The notes beneath the pieces were generated by a model. That model made no database searches, had not been told where the DNA came from, and saw nothing but the letters and a program-made list of their open reading frames with translations. The translations under genes and the position numbers were made by a program. A DNA stretch of 64,000 bases from Acidobacteriota bacterium (GTDB lineage: Bacteria > Acidobacteriota > Blastocatellia > Pyrinomonadales > Pyrinomonadaceae). The first letter of the stretch is position 1; each line of letters opens with the position of its first letter. The stretch is from positions 62,001-126,000 of the forward strand of contig JAHBSL010000006.1 of assembly GCA_019639135.1 (NCBI GenBank), written 5' to 3'. Positions 18,341-26,273 of the stretch are shown piece after piece.

Positions 18341-18727
18341 ATGACTGAAGCAAAGATAAAAGAGATCGTAGATGAGATAAACGCAGCGTTCTCACGGAAC
18401 GACACCGAGGGCTTTCTGGAGCATTGCACCGAAACGATCAAATGGAACATGGTCGGCCATAAGACGACTTCCGGTAAAGACTCAATTCGGGCGTTTATGG
18501 AAGAAATGAAAAGCCCCGAAGCTCCTGTCTTCAGCGTTGACAAGATGATCGTCACCAGTTCATCGGCGGTCTGCTGCGGAGATATGACGATGAAAGACAC
18601 TGAGGGGGCCGAGGCATCCTATTCATATTGTGATATTTACGAGTTCACAGGAGATAAGGTGTCGGAGATGCTCTCGTACGTCATAAAGCATCAGGACGCC
18701 GGCACAAGCGAGGCGGTCGCCGCCTGA
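18341..18727 (+). CDS. NTF2-like / SnoaL-like family protein
   Basis: 128 residues matching the nuclear-transport-factor-2-like alpha+beta fold: an N-terminal helix pair (IKEIVDEINAAFSRNDTEGFLEHCTETIKWNM), a TSGKDSIRAFMEEM loop and the conserved final strands (YSYCDIYEFTGDKVSEMLSYVIK). Such small cone-shaped proteins act as enzymes or ligand-binders. Strong AAAGGAGG ribosome site; sits 3 bp after the VOC gene in the ArsR-controlled operon. Substrate unknown. Confidence 0.85.
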   Translation: MTEAKIKEIVDEINAAFSRNDTEGFLEHCTETIKWNMVGHKTTSGKDSIRAFMEEMKSPEAPVFSVDKMIVTSSSAVCCGDMTMKDTEGAEASYSYCDIYEFTGDKVSEMLSYVIKHQDAGTSEAVAA

Positions 18728-18768
18728 ACTCTTCTTTCACCTAATGAACGCCTGCAAAATATAAACTC

Positions 18769-19170
18769 ATGCGGACAAGGACGGACAGGCTAAGCAGCAC
18801 ATTCGCCGCACTCGCCGACCCGACGCGGCGGGCGATCCTCGGACGGCTGGCGAAGGGCGAAGCTAGCGTAACGGAACTCGCCAAGCCGATGAAGATGACG
18901 ATGCCGGCAGTTACCAAGCACCTGAAGGTACTTGAACGTGCCGGCCTCATCCGCCGCGGCAGGCAGGCGCAGTGGCGGCCGTGCTACCTGGTCGCCGAGC
19001 CGCTCCGGGAAGCTTCGGATTGGGTCGAGCAATACCGCCGATTTTGGGAAGCGAGCCTCGACCGGCTCGATGCGTACCTGAAAGTGCTGCAGGCCGAGGC
19101 AGCGAATGACGCCAAAGCGGCGAAGGAAAAAAATAATGCAAAGCGAAAAAGAACTGGAAAACGCGCGTAA
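18769..19170 (+). CDS. ArsR-family transcriptional regulator
   Basis: 133-residue winged-helix regulator: FAALADPTRRAILGRLAKGEASVTELAKPMKMTMPAVTKHLKVLERAGLIRR is the ArsR DNA-binding core (split into the visible parts LADPTRRAIL and MPAVTKHLKVLERAGLI). No metal-binding ELCVCDL motif is present, which fits the subgroup that occurs next to SRPBCC (AHSA1) genes and acts by autorepression. It overlaps the following SRPBCC gene by 35 bp. The inverted repeat at 17853-17876 is its likely binding site. Confidence 0.92.
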   Translation: MRTRTDRLSSTFAALADPTRRAILGRLAKGEASVTELAKPMKMTMPAVTKHLKVLERAGLIRRGRQAQWRPCYLVAEPLREASDWVEQYRRFWEASLDRLDAYLKVLQAEAANDAKAAKEKNNAKRKRTGKRA

Positions 19171-19654
19171 TGCGATCGTGATCGTCCGCGAATTTGACGC
19201 TCCGCGGGAAACGGTTTGGAAGGTCTGGACCGAGCGGGGGCATATCGAAAAATGGTTTGGGCCGAAGGGCTTCGATACCCGCGTCGATCATCTCGAGTTC
19301 CGGCCGGGCGGCGAGATCCGCCACACGATGATCGGGCCGGATGGAACGGAGTATCCATCGAAGGGTACCTTTCTCGAGATCGACGCACCGCGAAAACTGA
19401 TTTCGACCGATGAGTTTGGTGAGGGGAGCGAAGAGATCGCGGCTTTCAAGGATGTGAAGCTGCCGGAAGGAATGGTAACGACGGTCGAATTTAAAGACCT
19501 CGGAAAGCGGTGCCTTGTTCGGCTGACCATTTCGCACGCCACTGAAGAAGACCGCAAGCGGCACGAGGAGATGGGCGTCCTCGAAGGCTGGAACTCGACC
19601 CTCGATTGCCTTGCAGAATACCTGGCAACGGTCGAAAAAGGAGACAAGAAATGA
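19136..19654 (+). CDS. SRPBCC (AHSA1-like) domain protein
   Basis: 172 residues from the ATG at 19136, which has AAGGAAAA upstream; the longer frame back to 19106 lies deeper inside the ArsR gene. The protein is a START-like/AHSA1 domain (VIVREFDAPRETVWKVWTERGHIEKWFGPKGFD, then a C-terminal helix with GWNSTLDCLAEYLA). These bind small hydrophobic ligands in a cavity; the ArsR-SRPBCC pairing is very common. It ends in a 4-bp overlap with the next VOC gene. Confidence 0.9.
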   Translation: MQSEKELENARNAIVIVREFDAPRETVWKVWTERGHIEKWFGPKGFDTRVDHLEFRPGGEIRHTMIGPDGTEYPSKGTFLEIDAPRKLISTDEFGEGSEEIAAFKDVKLPEGMVTTVEFKDLGKRCLVRLTISHATEEDRKRHEEMGVLEGWNSTLDCLAEYLATVEKGDKK

Positions 19655-20142
19655 TGCATGAGATCACACCATTTTTGTGGTTCGACAGCGAGGCCGAAGC
19701 GGCCGCAAACTTCTATGCCGGGATCTTTCCGAACTCATCGGTCGGAAAGATCTCAAGATACGATGAGGCGACCGCCGAAAACGTCGGCCGTCCGGTGGGT
19801 TCGGCTATGACCGTTGAGTTCACGTTGAACGGCAAGCCCTTCGTCGGGCTCAACGGCGGCCCGATGTTCAAGTTCACCGAGGCCGTCTCATTCGCTATCC
19901 GCTGCCGCGATCAGGCAGAGGTCGATCATTACTGGGAACGCCTCACGGCTGATGGGGGCGAGGAATCGATGTGCGGTTGGCTGAAGGACAAGTATGGCCT
20001 TTCATGGCAGGTCGTTCCGGAACAGCTTATCGAGATCAATAATGCAGGCGGCGAGCGTGCCCGGCGAGCGATGTCTGCGGTGATGACAATGCGGAAGATC
20101 GACATTGGAGTGGTGCTTGCCGCGGCGGAGGGTGAGGGATGA
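19651..20142 (+). CDS. VOC family protein (PhnB-like)
   Basis: 163 residues from the ATGATG at 19651 (AAAAAGGAGA site). A PhnB-like VOC domain: ITPFLWFDSEAEAAANFYAGIFPNS, a SAMTVEFTLNGKPFVGLNGGP strand pair, and the DKYGLSWQVVPEQL end. It is a paralogue type different from the first VOC of the operon (more like the group that precedes SRPBCC genes). Overlaps its neighbours by 4 bp on both sides (ATGA), so translation is coupled. Confidence 0.88.
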   Translation: MMHEITPFLWFDSEAEAAANFYAGIFPNSSVGKISRYDEATAENVGRPVGSAMTVEFTLNGKPFVGLNGGPMFKFTEAVSFAIRCRDQAEVDHYWERLTADGGEESMCGWLKDKYGLSWQVVPEQLIEINNAGGERARRAMSAVMTMRKIDIGVVLAAAEGEG

Positions 20143-20627
20143 CACAAACAGCGATTGCAGAGATGAAAGGCGACCGCGAGATCGTTGTCTCGCGCAGATT
20201 TGACGCACCGCGGGAACTCGTTTGGCGGGCTTGGACCGATCCGCAAGCGATCGCCGAGTGGTGGGGGCCGCGTGGATTCGACGCTCCGTCGTGTTCGATC
20301 GACCTTCGCCCCGGCGGGAAATTTCAGATCGATCTCAACGGGCCGGACGGAAAGGTCTATCCCTGCAAAGGCACCTTCAGGGAGATAGTTGAACTCGAGC
20401 GAATAGTTTACGACGGCCCGGCAAATGAACCCGCCGGATGCGGTGCAGGAATACCGCCAAATGCGACCGTTACCGTAACATTTGCCGCGGAAGGAAGCCA
20501 AACCGAGCTGACCATCCACACCCTGCTCGCGTCAGAAGCGGATCGCGTCGCAGCCCGGAATGAAGGCTTCATCCCAGGTTGGCAGGACAGCCTCGAGCGC
20601 CTTGCGGAAAAGCTCGGTCTCGATTAA
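20139..20627 (+). CDS. SRPBCC (AHSA1-like) domain protein
   Basis: 162 residues with a complete AHSA1/START-like domain (EIVVSRRFDAPRELVWRAWTDPQAIAEWWGP, ending GWQDSLERLAEKLG). It is the second SRPBCC protein of the operon and clearly similar to the first, so the VOC-SRPBCC pair seems to have been duplicated. Ligand unknown. Start overlaps the VOC stop by 4 bp. Confidence 0.9.
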   Translation: MTQTAIAEMKGDREIVVSRRFDAPRELVWRAWTDPQAIAEWWGPRGFDAPSCSIDLRPGGKFQIDLNGPDGKVYPCKGTFREIVELERIVYDGPANEPAGCGAGIPPNATVTVTFAAEGSQTELTIHTLLASEADRVAARNEGFIPGWQDSLERLAEKLGLD

Positions 20628-20692
20628 GATTGCCGTCACGTTTTGTTGTGTAACATTCGCGGCCCTTGATCGCCGCGTCGGAGAACCCTGCT

Positions 20693-21052
20693 ATGAATAT
20701 CGTTCTTTGGATACTGCAAGTTCTGCTCGGGCTGATGTTCCTTTTTGCCGGCAGTTCGAAGTTCTTAATGCCGTATGAAGAGATGCGGGCGAACATGACC
20801 GTTGAATTGCCTCACTGGTTCATTCTTTTCATCGGTGCGGCCGAAGTCCTCGGCGGTTTGGGAATAGTGCTTCCCTGGGCTTTGGGAATCATGCCAAAGC
20901 TTACGCCGATAGCGGCCGCTCTGCTCGCGGTCATTATGGCCGGTGCTGTCGTCGTTTCAGCCTACGGGGGCATCGCAATGGCGATCTTCCCGTTTGTGAT
21001 TCTGCTGCTTTTGCTGGTCGTCGCTCGCGGCCGTTGGACAACAAAGGAGTGA
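20693..21052 (+). CDS. DoxX family membrane protein
   Basis: 119 residues from the ATG at 20693 (GGAG site eight bases upstream); the frame further up to 20666 lacks a site. Four hydrophobic segments with the DoxX features near the first two helices (LQVLLGLMFLFAGSSKFLMP and GAAEVLGGLGIVLPW). DoxX-like small quinone/redox-linked membrane proteins are frequent in ArsR-SRPBCC operons. Role here not known. Confidence 0.88.
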   Translation: MNIVLWILQVLLGLMFLFAGSSKFLMPYEEMRANMTVELPHWFILFIGAAEVLGGLGIVLPWALGIMPKLTPIAAALLAVIMAGAVVVSAYGGIAMAIFPFVILLLLLVVARGRWTTKE

Positions 21053-21056
21053 TCGT

Positions 21057-21419
21057 ATGTCGAAATATTGCGATGTTTACCTGGTGCCGATAGCTGAGGA
21101 AAAGCTCGCCGAGTACAAGAAGCTCGCACGTAGTGCCGGCAAGATCTTCATGAAACACGGTGCGCTTCGCTACCGCGAGTACGTCGTCTCGGACCTCAAC
21201 GAAGAATACGGGACGTTCCCTTTCGGTAAGGCTTTGAAGCTTAGGCCCGGCGAGACGATCGTCTATGCTGCGGTCGAGTTCAAATCGGAAGCTCATCGAA
21301 ACAAGACAATGAAGGCGATTTTTGCCGACCCCGAACTTGCAAAGGTCTCGCCGAAAGAGCCGCCGTTCGACTACAAGCGGATGGTTTACAGCGGTTTCAA
21401 GGTAATGGTTGACCTCTAG
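21057..21419 (+). CDS. DUF1428 family protein
   Basis: 120 residues that fit DUF1428 (YbaA-like) along the whole length: DVYLVPIAEEKLAEYKKLA, GALRYREYVVSD, a long middle strand (PGETIVYAAVEFKSEAHRN) and the end PFDYKRMVYSGFKVMVDL. The family is a dimeric alpha/beta-barrel-like fold of unknown function, often found with SRPBCC and VOC proteins. Last gene of the operon; a terminator follows. Confidence 0.9.
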   Translation: MSKYCDVYLVPIAEEKLAEYKKLARSAGKIFMKHGALRYREYVVSDLNEEYGTFPFGKALKLRPGETIVYAAVEFKSEAHRNKTMKAIFADPELAKVSPKEPPFDYKRMVYSGFKVMVDL

Positions 21420-21455
21420 CGCGGACTTTCCGCGTCTGAATCGTTATACTGAGAT

Positions 21456-21480
21456 ACCGGGCAGCGATTGCCCGGTTTTT
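21456..21480 (+). terminator. Intrinsic terminator after the ArsR operon
   Basis: Perfect 8-bp stem ACCGGGCA / TGCCCGGT with a GCGAT loop, followed by T residues that run up to position 21480. The MATE gene's ATG begins one base later, so the hairpin both ends the operon and abuts the next start codon. Confidence 0.85.
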
Positions 21481-21481
21481 G

Positions 21482-22924
21482 ATGCCTGAAACGATCGAAG
21501 AGAACGAAACTATAGTCCCGGAAAAGCCAAGGCCGCGATACGACCGCTCGATAGTCGAGGGGCCGCTCGGGCCGGCCGTCTGGAAGATCGCCTGGCCGAC
21601 GATGCTGACGAACGTCATCGCCGGTTTGCAGGGCATTGTCGATCACATCGTGGTCGGCAATGTCGTCGGCTTTAAGGCAAATGCGGCGATCGGCGTAAGC
21701 TGGCAGATCTTTCTCGTTGTTATCGTTTTCATCTCTTCTCTCTTTACGGGAATGAGCATTCTGGTCGCCCGCTTTGCCGGAGCCGGCCAGGAACTGAAGG
21801 TTGACCGGACGGTTTACCAGGCATTCCTTACGGCGATAATCATCTCTTTTGGTGTGATGGCACCGGTCGGTTATTTTGCATCGCCTTATCTGCTCGACCT
21901 CGTAAATGCCGAAGCCGGCGTCAAAGCCGAAGCTCTTCCCTATCTCCGCATCACGTTCGTTTTCAGCCTTGGCCTGCTCGTCTTCTTTATGCTAAGCGGA
22001 GCGTTGCGTTCGGCCGGCGACGCCCGGACGCCGATGATCCTCGGCGTTGTGATGACGGTGCTGAACCTCGTTCTCAACATCATCTTGATCCCTGGCCTCG
22101 GCCCCATTCCGGCTTTCGGGACTGCCGGAGCTGCGATGGGTACCAGCATCGCCTCGGGCGTCGTTGCGATCTATGCATTGTATCGGCTTATCGCCGGCGG
22201 TTGGGTCGTTTCGTTCCCGAAGGGGCTCGGTTACAAACCCGATTGGGCCATCATTCGCCAGATCTTTCGCTTTGGGCTGCCGACGGGAATACAGGGCATC
22301 GCGATGAATATCGGCGGCGTATTTATGCTGGCCTTCATCGGTTCGCTGGCCCAAAGTGCCGCCGCACAAGCGGCCTTTGCCGTCGGCTACACACAGCTTT
22401 TCTCGCTCATAACCTGGACGTCTGTCGGGCTGATGGGAGCGGCGGCGGCGGTCGCCGGTCAGAACCTCGGAGCGGGAAATCCGGAGCGGGCCGCAAACGC
22501 CGTTCACACTGCGGCGAAGTTCGGCATCGCCGGTTCGGCATTCATCGGACTCTTCTTTTTCTTTTTCCCGGAGCAGCTTCTCGGCTTTTTCGGTATGAAG
22601 GAACAGGCCGTTATCGAGATAGGCACGCAGCTTCTCCAGGTACTGAGCATCTCGGGGATCTTCATCTCGGCCGCGCTCACCTACACGGGCGGACTGCAAG
22701 GTACCGGCGACACGAAAAGCCCGCTTTATATCTCGATCATTTCACAAGTGATCATCCCGCTCGGCATCTGTTTCATTATTCAACAGACGTGGGGACTCGA
22801 ACCGTTGCACATCTGGCTGGCGATCCTTGCAGGGCACTTCGTCCGGTTCGCTCTGAGCTACTACAAATTCCGCCAAGGCCGCTGGCAGAGCATCGAGGTT
22901 TCGATCGATCGGACCGAAGCCTGA
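21482..22924 (+). CDS. MATE family efflux transporter
   Basis: 480 residues with twelve hydrophobic segments and MATE features: PAVWKIAWPTMLTNVIAGLQGIVDHIVVG at helix 1, a second-half repeat (FGLPTGIQGIAMNIGGV) and a QNLGAGNPERA loop. It pumps drugs or cations out against Na+ or H+. The ATG is at 21482; it is placed directly behind the terminator hairpin, with no visible Shine-Dalgarno site, so translation start or control may be unusual. Confidence 0.93.
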   Translation: MPETIEENETIVPEKPRPRYDRSIVEGPLGPAVWKIAWPTMLTNVIAGLQGIVDHIVVGNVVGFKANAAIGVSWQIFLVVIVFISSLFTGMSILVARFAGAGQELKVDRTVYQAFLTAIIISFGVMAPVGYFASPYLLDLVNAEAGVKAEALPYLRITFVFSLGLLVFFMLSGALRSAGDARTPMILGVVMTVLNLVLNIILIPGLGPIPAFGTAGAAMGTSIASGVVAIYALYRLIAGGWVVSFPKGLGYKPDWAIIRQIFRFGLPTGIQGIAMNIGGVFMLAFIGSLAQSAAAQAAFAVGYTQLFSLITWTSVGLMGAAAAVAGQNLGAGNPERAANAVHTAAKFGIAGSAFIGLFFFFFPEQLLGFFGMKEQAVIEIGTQLLQVLSISGIFISAALTYTGGLQGTGDTKSPLYISIISQVIIPLGICFIIQQTWGLEPLHIWLAILAGHFVRFALSYYKFRQGRWQSIEVSIDRTEA

Positions 22925-23077
22925 TCACTCCTCGTCGTCGTTTTCTTCCTCGTCAGGATCGAAATCCTCATATCCGTGCGCGTCGTCGTAGTAATAGCTC
23001 GGCTTGTTCGCATCTTCGCTCTCCACGTTGGCTTTTTTATCTTCGGGCCGTTTTTTCTGCGGGTCGTTCTCGGGCAT
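22925..23077 (-). CDS. Small acidic protein
   Basis: 50-residue open frame, missed by longer overlapping frames, beginning MPENDPQKKRPEDKK, with a YYYDDAHGYEDFD centre and an Asp/Glu-rich end. It stops directly against the MATE stop codon (convergent). No good ribosome site is visible. The composition is protein-like rather than random but homologues are unknown to me. Could be a small regulator or a non-coding artefact. Confidence 0.35.
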   Translation of the reverse strand: MPENDPQKKRPEDKKANVESEDANKPSYYYDDAHGYEDFDPDEEENDDEE

Positions 23078-23195
23078 AATGACAATCATAATCACCGAAA
23101 GATGATGAGAAACAAAGCGTATTTCAGTTCATTTCCTAGATCGGTTTAGCAATTAATAGTGTGCGAGGGCACTCGAAATGCCTTAAAATTAGGTC

Positions 23196-23417
23196 ATGGC
23201 AAGAACACCGGAAGAAAAACTACTAAACCCGAGGCCCGGCAGCAAGATCGCCGCTGCACGTGATTTTGGCATTGACCTCACGCTTTTGGTAGAAAACCTT
23301 CGGTTGTCTCCCGAGCAACGGCTCCGACACAACGAGCAAGCGGTAAACGATATGGAAAAATTCGCGGCTGCAATGCGTCGCGCCAAGCAAAAACCGAAAA
23401 GCGTATTCAATAAATGA
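23196..23417 (+). CDS. Small protein paired with nucleotidyltransferase (antitoxin-like)
   Basis: 73-residue basic helical protein (IDLTLLVENLRLSPEQRLRHNEQAVNDMEKFAAAMRRA). I do not recognise a named domain, but similar short proteins ending in a basic tail often precede a small nucleotidyltransferase. Its stop overlaps the start of that gene by 4 bp (ATGA). The arrangement resembles a toxin-antitoxin pair with a minimal nucleotidyltransferase; which one is toxic is unknown. Confidence 0.6.
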   Translation: MARTPEEKLLNPRPGSKIAAARDFGIDLTLLVENLRLSPEQRLRHNEQAVNDMEKFAAAMRRAKQKPKSVFNK

Positions 23418-23899
23418 TCAAACTTGTAGATGCAGTGGTCCTACTTGCAAAGAATCACGTGGATTTCGTCGTTGTTGGAGGTATGGCAATCCGAAGCCAC
23501 GGTTCCGGCTACCTCACCCAAGACCTTGATATTTGTTATTCTCGCGGTAAAGAGAACCTAAATCGTCTGGCTGACACACTAGCCCCGTTCAATCCTCGCC
23601 CTAGAAATTTCCCCGAGGGCTTGCCTTTTGTTTGGGACGCGGCAACTTTGAATAAAGGCTTCAATTTCACGCTACAGACTTCTCTTTGTGACATTGACCT
23701 TCTTGGCGAAGTGCCCGGAATCGGTAGTTACGTCGAAGCTCTAAATGATTCCGTAAAGATCGACCTTGAAGGATTTGACGTTCATGTTCTCTCGATCGAT
23801 GGTCTTATTAAGGCGAAAGAAACTGCCGGCAGATTAAAAGATGCCGCGGGTTTACAAGAGCTCTATGCATTAAAGCAAGCACTCAGCGACGAAGATTGA
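23414..23899 (+). CDS. Minimal nucleotidyltransferase (AbiEii/MNT-like)
   Basis: 161 residues of the nucleotidyltransferase superfamily: VDFVVVGGMAIRSHGSGYLTQDLDICY gives the GG and D-x-D metal site (about residues 22-42), and DIDLLGEVPG supplies the third acidic region. Length and lack of further domains match the minimal NTases of toxin-antitoxin systems. Co-translated with the 73-residue partner. Confidence 0.75.
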   Translation: MIKLVDAVVLLAKNHVDFVVVGGMAIRSHGSGYLTQDLDICYSRGKENLNRLADTLAPFNPRPRNFPEGLPFVWDAATLNKGFNFTLQTSLCDIDLLGEVPGIGSYVEALNDSVKIDLEGFDVHVLSIDGLIKAKETAGRLKDAAGLQELYALKQALSDED

Positions 23900-23903
23900 A
23901 TTT

Positions 23904-26270
23904 ATGCTCAGACCCATTTTTCTCCGATCATACATCTTAGTTCTTTTGTCGGTCGTCATTCTCGTTCCCGGTATCGGCGCGCAAGCTCTGACCGTTCGCC
24001 AGATCATGGCCGAGCCTTCGATCGCGGGGCAGCGGGTCGAGGGCGAGAAGCTTTCGCCGGACGGGACAAAGGTTGTCTTTCTCTGGAATGCCGAGTGCAA
24101 GCCGCGGCGTGATCTTTACATTGTCTCGACCGCGGGCGGGACGCCGGAAAAGATACTCAGCCCCGATCAGCTTCCGGCTCCACAGCGGCCGGCCGAGAAG
24201 CCCGATCCGCTCGGCTATGGCGTGGTCATCCGCGACCAATTCGTCCGCGACCGCGAGAACTCCTTGGGCAATTTCGAATGGTCGCCGGATTCACAGCGCT
24301 TGATCTTTGCCTTCGGCGGAGACATTTATGTAATGACCGTCTCTGATCGCTCGATCAAACGCATTACGAAGACACAATCGCCCGAGTTCGGGGCACGTTT
24401 TCTGGATAACGACCGGATCCTTTATTCTCATTCGGGCAACGCGTTCGTGCTGAGCCTCAAGGATGCGACGCTTACGCAGGTGACCCGCGAGGCCGACCCG
24501 CAGCGGTTCATCTCCGTCGGCAACGTCGCGACGAGCAAGGACGGCAGGATGGCGGCTTACGTCGTCTCAGATGGCTCAAAGCAGCGGCAGCTTGTTGTCC
24601 CGAATTTCTTGCCTGAATATGTCACCGGCGGCGGGCCGCGTCGCGGTTGGACTGAGCAGAAGCTGATGTTCATGCCGACCGACGGCAGCCGAGACACCTC
24701 GCACGAGATAAAGCTCCCAAAGCCCGAGGGCGTCTCCAGCTTTCGCCGGATGGTCTGGGCCGCCGATAACCGCTCGCTGATCGTCGACCGGCTCGATCGC
24801 GACACAAAACGCCGCCAGCTCTTCTACATATACAACGTCGGATCAAAAGACGAAAAGATCATTCTTGTCACCGAGGAAACAGACGACAAATGGCAGGCAC
24901 CGCTTTCGACGATCTTCGAGCCGAACTCGAAAAATCCCGCACAGCTTTTCTTCGCCTCCGAACGCGATGGCTTTAACCATCTTTACCTCGCGACGCTTGA
25001 GGGATCTTTCACCGCTGAGACGCAGAGTCGCAGAGAATCAAAGGCGGAAGCACAAACGGTTGGTCGTGTGAACGCTTCGGAGAAAGAACAAAATCTAACC
25101 GGTAGCGTTCCGACTCCGTCCGTTAAGGTCGAGCAACTCACAAAAGGAAACTGGCAAGTCGAATGGGCGCGCTGGCTGCCCGACGGCCGCGATGTTGTCT
25201 ATGCCTCGACTGAAGCGGGCTACAAGGAGCGCGACCTCCGTTTGCTCTCCATCAGGTTTCGCGGAACAGTTAAGATCGACTCCGCACCGGTCGGAATGAG
25301 GGGCGGATTTCAGATGAGCGACAACGACTACCCTTCGATCCTCTTCGAACATTCGCGTTGGGATCAACCGGGCGAGCTTTATGTCGTAAACGGCTGTAAG
25401 GACTGTAAGGTCGAGTCGCTTCCCGCGGTCAAGCTTACCAACACTACTCCTGAAGCCTTCTCGCGAATGAAATGGACCAAGCCGCAATTCATAGAGATAC
25501 CCTCACGGGACGGCAAGAAGATCCCGGCAAAGATCTACCTTCCTGCAGGCCACGACCCGGAGAAGAAATATCCGATGGCGATCTTTGTCCATGGTGCGGG
25601 TTATTTGCAGAATGTGATCAACGGGTGGAACAACTATTATCGCGAGTTTATGTTTAACGACATGCTGGCGAAAAAGGGCTATGTCGTGCTCGATATCGAC
25701 TATCGCGGCTCGGCCGGTTATGGCCGCGAATGGCGGACGGACGTCCACGATTTTCTCGGCGGCAAGGACTTTGACGACCACATCGATTCCATCGACCACA
25801 TGGTCAAGAATTACGGCGTCGATCAAAGCCGCATCGGAGTTTATGGCGGAAGCTACGGTGGCTTTATGGCCGGGATGCTCGTCCTGCGGGCACCGGAGCG
25901 TATCGCCGCGGCGGCCGCACTTCGGTCGGTCTTTGACTGGAAGAATTACTACGCCGCGAATCCGTTCTACACCGCTCAGCGGCTCGGCTTTCCCGAAAAG
26001 AACCCCGAGGCATATAAGCGCAGTTCGCCGATCGCCTATGCCGACAAGCTCGAGCGGCCGTTCCTGATCCTTCACGGAATGGTAGATGACAACGTCCACG
26101 TTCAGGACTCGGTGCAGATGATCGAGCAACTCATCCGGCTAGAAAAAACGCAATATTTCGAAGCGATGCTCTATCCTTCGGAAAACCACGGCTTTGTCCG
26201 GCCTGAAAGTTGGGCGGATGAATACGAGCGAATTCTCGCGTTTTTTGAGAAGCACCTGGCCGCGAAATAA
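23904..26270 (+). CDS. S9 family prolyl oligopeptidase-type peptidase
   Basis: 788 residues: signal peptide (SYILVLLSVVILVPGIGAQA), an N-terminal beta-propeller of WD-like/PD40 blades (about 40-500) and a C-terminal alpha/beta hydrolase. Catalytic residues are visible: nucleophile Ser650 in GVYGGSYGGFMAG, Asp728 in GMVDDNVHVQDS, His762 in SENHGFV. It cleaves peptides in the periplasm, DPP-IV/acylaminoacyl peptidase type. The propeller has an insertion of about 45 residues (about 370-415) that contains an interspersed repeat (25007-25040). The comF gene follows 3 bp after the stop. Confidence 0.92.
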   Translation: MLRPIFLRSYILVLLSVVILVPGIGAQALTVRQIMAEPSIAGQRVEGEKLSPDGTKVVFLWNAECKPRRDLYIVSTAGGTPEKILSPDQLPAPQRPAEKPDPLGYGVVIRDQFVRDRENSLGNFEWSPDSQRLIFAFGGDIYVMTVSDRSIKRITKTQSPEFGARFLDNDRILYSHSGNAFVLSLKDATLTQVTREADPQRFISVGNVATSKDGRMAAYVVSDGSKQRQLVVPNFLPEYVTGGGPRRGWTEQKLMFMPTDGSRDTSHEIKLPKPEGVSSFRRMVWAADNRSLIVDRLDRDTKRRQLFYIYNVGSKDEKIILVTEETDDKWQAPLSTIFEPNSKNPAQLFFASERDGFNHLYLATLEGSFTAETQSRRESKAEAQTVGRVNASEKEQNLTGSVPTPSVKVEQLTKGNWQVEWARWLPDGRDVVYASTEAGYKERDLRLLSIRFRGTVKIDSAPVGMRGGFQMSDNDYPSILFEHSRWDQPGELYVVNGCKDCKVESLPAVKLTNTTPEAFSRMKWTKPQFIEIPSRDGKKIPAKIYLPAGHDPEKKYPMAIFVHGAGYLQNVINGWNNYYREFMFNDMLAKKGYVVLDIDYRGSAGYGREWRTDVHDFLGGKDFDDHIDSIDHMVKNYGVDQSRIGVYGGSYGGFMAGMLVLRAPERIAAAAALRSVFDWKNYYAANPFYTAQRLGFPEKNPEAYKRSSPIAYADKLERPFLILHGMVDDNVHVQDSVQMIEQLIRLEKTQYFEAMLYPSENHGFVRPESWADEYERILAFFEKHLAAK
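25007..25040 (+). repeat. CGCAGAG-type interspersed repeat, in frame in S9 peptidase
   Basis: The stretch has CACCGCTGAGACGCAGAG followed by TCGCAGAGA. This matches from memory the dispersed ACCGCAGAGACGCAGAG element seen in many genomes. Here it is read as SFTAETQSRRES inside a loop of the peptidase propeller, where related proteins have none. Confidence 0.6.
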
Positions 26271-26273
26271 CTG

